Of a stretch of 8,128 nt of DNA, positions 6,533 to 8,128 are shown piece after piece. This DNA comes from DAHUYF01 sp052143095. GTDB lineage: Bacteria; Pseudomonadota; Alphaproteobacteria; ATCC43930; CGMCC-115725. The stretch's first letter is position 1; the number at the start of each line of letters is the position of its first letter. Under the pieces are notes generated by a model, which saw only the letters and a list, made by a program, of their open reading frames with translations, did no database searches and had not been told where the DNA came from. Both the position numbers and the translations under genes were made by a program. The stretch covers positions 1-8,128 of the forward strand of contig JBKQTR010000417.1 of the NCBI GenBank assembly GCA_052143095.1. The letters run 5' to 3'.

Positions 6533-6659
6533 TCAGGCCGGTGCGAACAGGTCGTCCTTGGTGGCGCCCTTGGCCGAGTCCAGGACCTCCGGCGGCTCGG
6601 CGAAGCGCCGGTCATGCAGTCGTGATGGCGAGATGATGGACGCCGTTGGAGTTGACCAT
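6533..6659 (-). pseudogene. Deletion remnant of a VOC/glyoxalase-superfamily gene
   Basis: On the minus strand an ATG at 6659, with GGGAG 8 nt upstream, opens 'MVNSNGVHHLAITTA' and then a TGA at 6612-6614. 'GVHHLAITTA' is the characteristic first strand of VOC (glyoxalase/extradiol dioxygenase fold) proteins, in which the first His is commonly a metal ligand. In the +1-shifted frame the DNA continues as about 27 codons containing 'AEPPEVLDSAKGATKDDLF' and ends in a TGA at 6533-6535, resembling a real C-terminus. An intact VOC protein would be well over 100 residues, so the middle is gone. The N-terminal match is good. Assignment of the tail to the same gene is inference. Confidence 0.6.
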
Positions 6660-6798
6660 GGGGCACACTCCCTGCGCGTTAGCATGCCGCGCGCCGCCGG
6701 TCGCGTGACGGGACCTCTCCTACAATCCTATCGTGGCTTCGATCGCGCTATCAAGGGCTTGGCCGTGGGCGTCGTCTACGAGGTGTTCTTACGTGCGC
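6660..6798. other. Leader/intergenic stretch between VOC remnant and insertion sequence
   Basis: This holds the leader of the VOC remnant and a promoter-like pair (6725-6754). A minus-strand frame from the insertion sequence side reads 'DDAHGQALDSAIEATIGL' then stops at 6720-6722. It could be the 3' end of a gene cut by the insertion sequence, or chance. No start codon is present for it, and I do not recognise it. A TGT at 6784 might be the true outer tip of the insertion sequence. Confidence 0.4.
6725..6754 (-). promoter_or_regulatory. Candidate sigma-70 promoter for VOC remnant and oxidoreductase
   Basis: On the minus strand TTGATA (6754-6749) and TAGGAT (6730-6725) are 18 bp apart, about 65 bases before the VOC ATG at 6659. 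It lies between the insertion sequence and the oxidoreductase unit, so the insertion may have left transcription of the unit intact. It overlaps the short unassigned frame described for 6660-6798. Confidence 0.35.
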
Positions 6799-6850
6799 AA
6801 CCGGAAAGATGCCTGACACTATGGACCGGATACATGCCTGACAGTTTCCT
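6799..6850. repeat. Terminal inverted repeat distal to transposase start (two tandem motif copies)
   Basis: It contains ACCGGAAAGATGCCTGACA at 6800 and ACCGGATACATGCCTGACA at 6825, direct copies exactly 25 bp apart. This is the end downstream of the transposase reading frame. The transposase frame reads through the inner copy and stops between the two. Confidence 0.85.
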
Positions 6851-8045
6851 CGGTTTGTTCTGGTTTCGCTTTATGGCGGGCCGGCCGGCCCGCCATAAAG
6901 CGGCGAAATTTTCCGGAGCGTCGGTCGATGATGCCGAGTTCGACGTCGGCGAAGCGGACGACCCAATCACCGGCTTCGGTCTCAGCGACGCCAATGGCCT
7001 CGCCGACAAGCGCTTCGCTGACGAAGATGAGCTCGCCGCCCCACTTGATCTCGCCGTTGCTGCGGACGCGGCGGACGGCGTGCTCGGCGTCGTACCAGGG
7101 CTCTTCGATCTTGCTGGGATAGGGCCGGGGCGACGGGCGGTAGCGGGTCGTGGGTGGAACCTGGCCGAGCGCCTCATGCGGACGGTTGTCGTTGAAGTCG
7201 TTGCGGAAGACGTCGAAGCGCGCCTGCTGCTCGGTCGGCGTGGTGGCGGGCGGGCGCGAGGTCTCGTCCTTGAGCGTGCCGTGCATGCGCTCATGCCGGC
7301 CATTCTGCTGCGGCGCGCCGGGATCGATCCGCTCCAGGCGAATGCCGAGCTTGACCCAATGCACCGAGAGCCGCGTCAGGCCACCGGCGCTGGTGCCCGA
7401 GGCGAAGGGCGTGCCGTTGTCGCTGCGGATCGCCTGCGGCAGGCCGAGCTCGCGGAAGGCCTGGTCGACCACCGGCTGCACCGCCTCGACGGTCTCCGGC
7501 ACGATGCGGCATTCGATGAGGAAACGGCTGTCGGCGTCGGTGATGGTCAGCGGATCGCAGCGCGTGCCGTCACGGGTCCGGAACCAGCCCTTGAAGTCGA
7601 TGCACCAGAGATCGTTCGGCTCGCGAACGGGCAGGAAAGGCTGGCTCAGCGGCATCGCCGTCCGGCGACGACGGCGCGGCTTGCTCAAACCCGCCCGGCG
7701 CAGCAGATCGCCGATCGTCGAGGCCGCCGGCCAGGCGATCGACGGATCGCGTCGTTGCAAATCGGCGCGCAGCTTCTTTGGACCCCAGAAGGGGCGCTCA
7801 CGCCGTCGCCCCACAATCGCCGCAGCGATCGCTTCATCCATCGCCAAGCCGTGGCGATGCGGCGCTCGCGAGCGCGGCACCAGACCCGATGGCCCGCTCG
7901 CGCGGTAGCGACGGACCAGCTCGTAACCCGTGTCCCGACTGATCCCAAAGCTCTCGCACAACGCCGTCATCGGCAGCTCGCCCTTCAGATACTCCACGAT
8001 GAACCCAAGCTTCTCGTCCATCACACAGCTTTCCTTCCACGGCAT
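6819..8045 (-). CDS. IS481-family transposase
   Basis: The 408-residue DDE transposase begins 'MPWKES', the usual start of IS481-like transposases, which is why I chose ATG 8045 over TTG 8051 or ATG 8021. Residues about 24-50 ('MTALCESFGISRDTGYELVRRY') form the helix-turn-helix for binding the ends. The integrase core follows: Asp150 in 'LWCIDFKGWF', Asp209 in 'IRSDNGTPFAS', and Glu252 in 'APQQNGRHERMHGTLKDE', then the 'FNDNRPHEALGQVPP' block common to this group. All three catalytic residues are present and no frameshift is seen. It cuts and joins the element's ends. The last 12 or so residues ('QTEETVRHVSGP') are encoded by spacer and terminal repeat DNA, so the native stop may once have been earlier. 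A hairpin overlaps its start codon. Confidence 0.93.
   Translation of the reverse strand: MPWKESCVMDEKLGFIVEYLKGELPMTALCESFGISRDTGYELVRRYRASGPSGLVPRSRAPHRHGLAMDEAIAAAIVGRRRERPFWGPKKLRADLQRRDPSIAWPAASTIGDLLRRAGLSKPRRRRRTAMPLSQPFLPVREPNDLWCIDFKGWFRTRDGTRCDPLTITDADSRFLIECRIVPETVEAVQPVVDQAFRELGLPQAIRSDNGTPFASGTSAGGLTRLSVHWVKLGIRLERIDPGAPQQNGRHERMHGTLKDETSRPPATTPTEQQARFDVFRNDFNDNRPHEALGQVPPTTRYRPSPRPYPSKIEEPWYDAEHAVRRVRSNGEIKWGGELIFVSEALVGEAIGVAETEAGDWVVRFADVELGIIDRRSGKFRRFMAGRPARHKAKPEQTEETVRHVSGP
6867..6902. repeat. Perfect 36-bp palindrome in the 3' end of the transposase gene
   Basis: The left arm cgctttatggcgggccgg (6867-6884) is exactly complementary to the right arm ccggcccgccataaagcg (6885-6902) with no spacer. 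It codes for part of the transposase C-terminal tail ('RRFMAGRPARHKA'). In RNA it would give a stable stem, so it could act as a rho-independent-like barrier or stabiliser close to the element's end, although no T-run follows on the minus strand. Confidence 0.9.
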
Positions 8046-8068
8046 CGGCAAAGCCCCCCTTTGCCGAT
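8044..8068 (-). promoter_or_regulatory. Hairpin overlapping the transposase start codon
   Basis: atcggcaaag (8044-8053) and ctttgccgat (8059-8068) form a perfect 10-bp stem around a run of five C on the plus strand (G in the mRNA). In the transposase mRNA the 3' arm ends with the first two bases of the ATG at 8045, and the G-rich loop is the only Shine-Dalgarno-like sequence nearby. Such hairpins limit transposase translation from read-through transcripts in other insertion sequences (IS10, IS50, IS200); that role here is inferred. Confidence 0.65.
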
Positions 8069-8069
8069 A

Positions 8070-8122
8070 AGGAAAACTGTCAGCTATCTATCCGGTCCAA
8101 TCTGTCAGACATCTATCCGGTT
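8070..8122. repeat. Terminal inverted repeat proximal to transposase start (two tandem motif copies)
   Basis: Read on the minus strand it has ACCGGATAGATGTCTGACA starting at 8121 and ACCGGATAGATAGCTGACA starting at 8096, again 25 bp apart. It is the inverted partner of 6799-6850. The transposase promoter should lie in or near it, but I see no convincing -35/-10 pair. Confidence 0.85.
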
Positions 8123-8128
8123 CGGACC

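Larger units (their letters stand above)
6799..8122 (-). mobile_element. IS481-type insertion sequence, near complete
   Basis: The element comprises one transposase gene flanked by imperfect terminal inverted repeats of about 52 bp (6799-6850 against 8070-8122), which agree at about 44 of 52 positions plus one 1-nt gap. The transposase belongs to the IS481-like DDE group. The exact tips are uncertain because similarity fades just outside AACCGG at both ends and the window stops 6 bases further on. No target-site duplication can be assessed for that reason. The reading frame is full length, so the element may be functional. Confidence 0.85.

Noticed and set aside
5299..6636. Plus-strand open frame of 445 codons opposite the oxidoreductase
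   Set aside because: Antisense to a well-supported luciferase-like gene. The sequence is rich in Arg, His and Leu with no recognisable motif.
6469..6666. N-terminal extension of the oxidoreductase to 6666
   Set aside because: Arg/Ser/Pro-rich, lies across the VOC remnant in a different frame, and a strong ribosome binding site marks the start at 6468.

Overview
The window looks like a chromosomal accessory stretch from a GC-rich alphaproteobacterium, most likely Hyphomicrobiales near Bradyrhizobium, Afipia or Rhodopseudomonas. I infer this from the high GC, GTG/TTG start options, and intergenic repeats built around a 'cctgaggagc ... gaaggacgca' core, which I remember as typical of that group. 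No tRNA, rRNA, CRISPR array or phage module was seen. I found no clearly new multi-gene system. The most unusual material is in the non-coding DNA and the insertion sequence.

Region 1 (1-2053), repeat-rich: a stomatin/slipin-type SPFH membrane protein on the minus strand (54-851) and a small NTF2/SnoaL-like protein on the plus strand (1342-1776). Three direct copies of one repeat family lie around them (1-53, 1060-1285, 1844-2005). The flanks of the repeat are conserved while the hairpin core changes. The middle copy can fold into a multi-branched, cloverleaf-like structure. The third copy is bracketed by a diverged 30-nt direct repeat.

Region 2 (2091-5129), transport: a complete three-gene TRAP transporter on the minus strand, in transcription order dctP (periplasmic binding protein), dctQ (small membrane subunit), dctM (large permease). 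Gaps are 30 and 10 bp, and a candidate promoter precedes dctP. It should import an organic acid-like solute using an ion gradient. The substrate cannot be read from the sequence.

Region 3 (5201-6798), oxidation: 248 bp upstream of dctP and on the same strand lies a luciferase-like (LLM-class) flavin-dependent oxidoreductase. Directly upstream of that is a scar of a gene: the first 15 codons of what looks like a VOC/glyoxalase-fold protein, with an intact ribosome binding site, joined out of frame to a short C-terminal-looking tail. The ancestral unit was probably VOC enzyme, flavin monooxygenase and TRAP importer, consistent with uptake and oxidative breakdown of a small organic compound (inference).

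Region 4 (6799-8122), mobile element: a nearly complete IS481-type insertion sequence with a full-length DDE transposase on the minus strand. Each end carries two direct copies of a roughly 20-nt motif spaced exactly 25 bp apart. A perfect 10-bp hairpin overlaps the likely start codon, and a perfect 36-bp palindrome lies at the 3' end of the transposase gene. The outer right boundary may lie just beyond the window.
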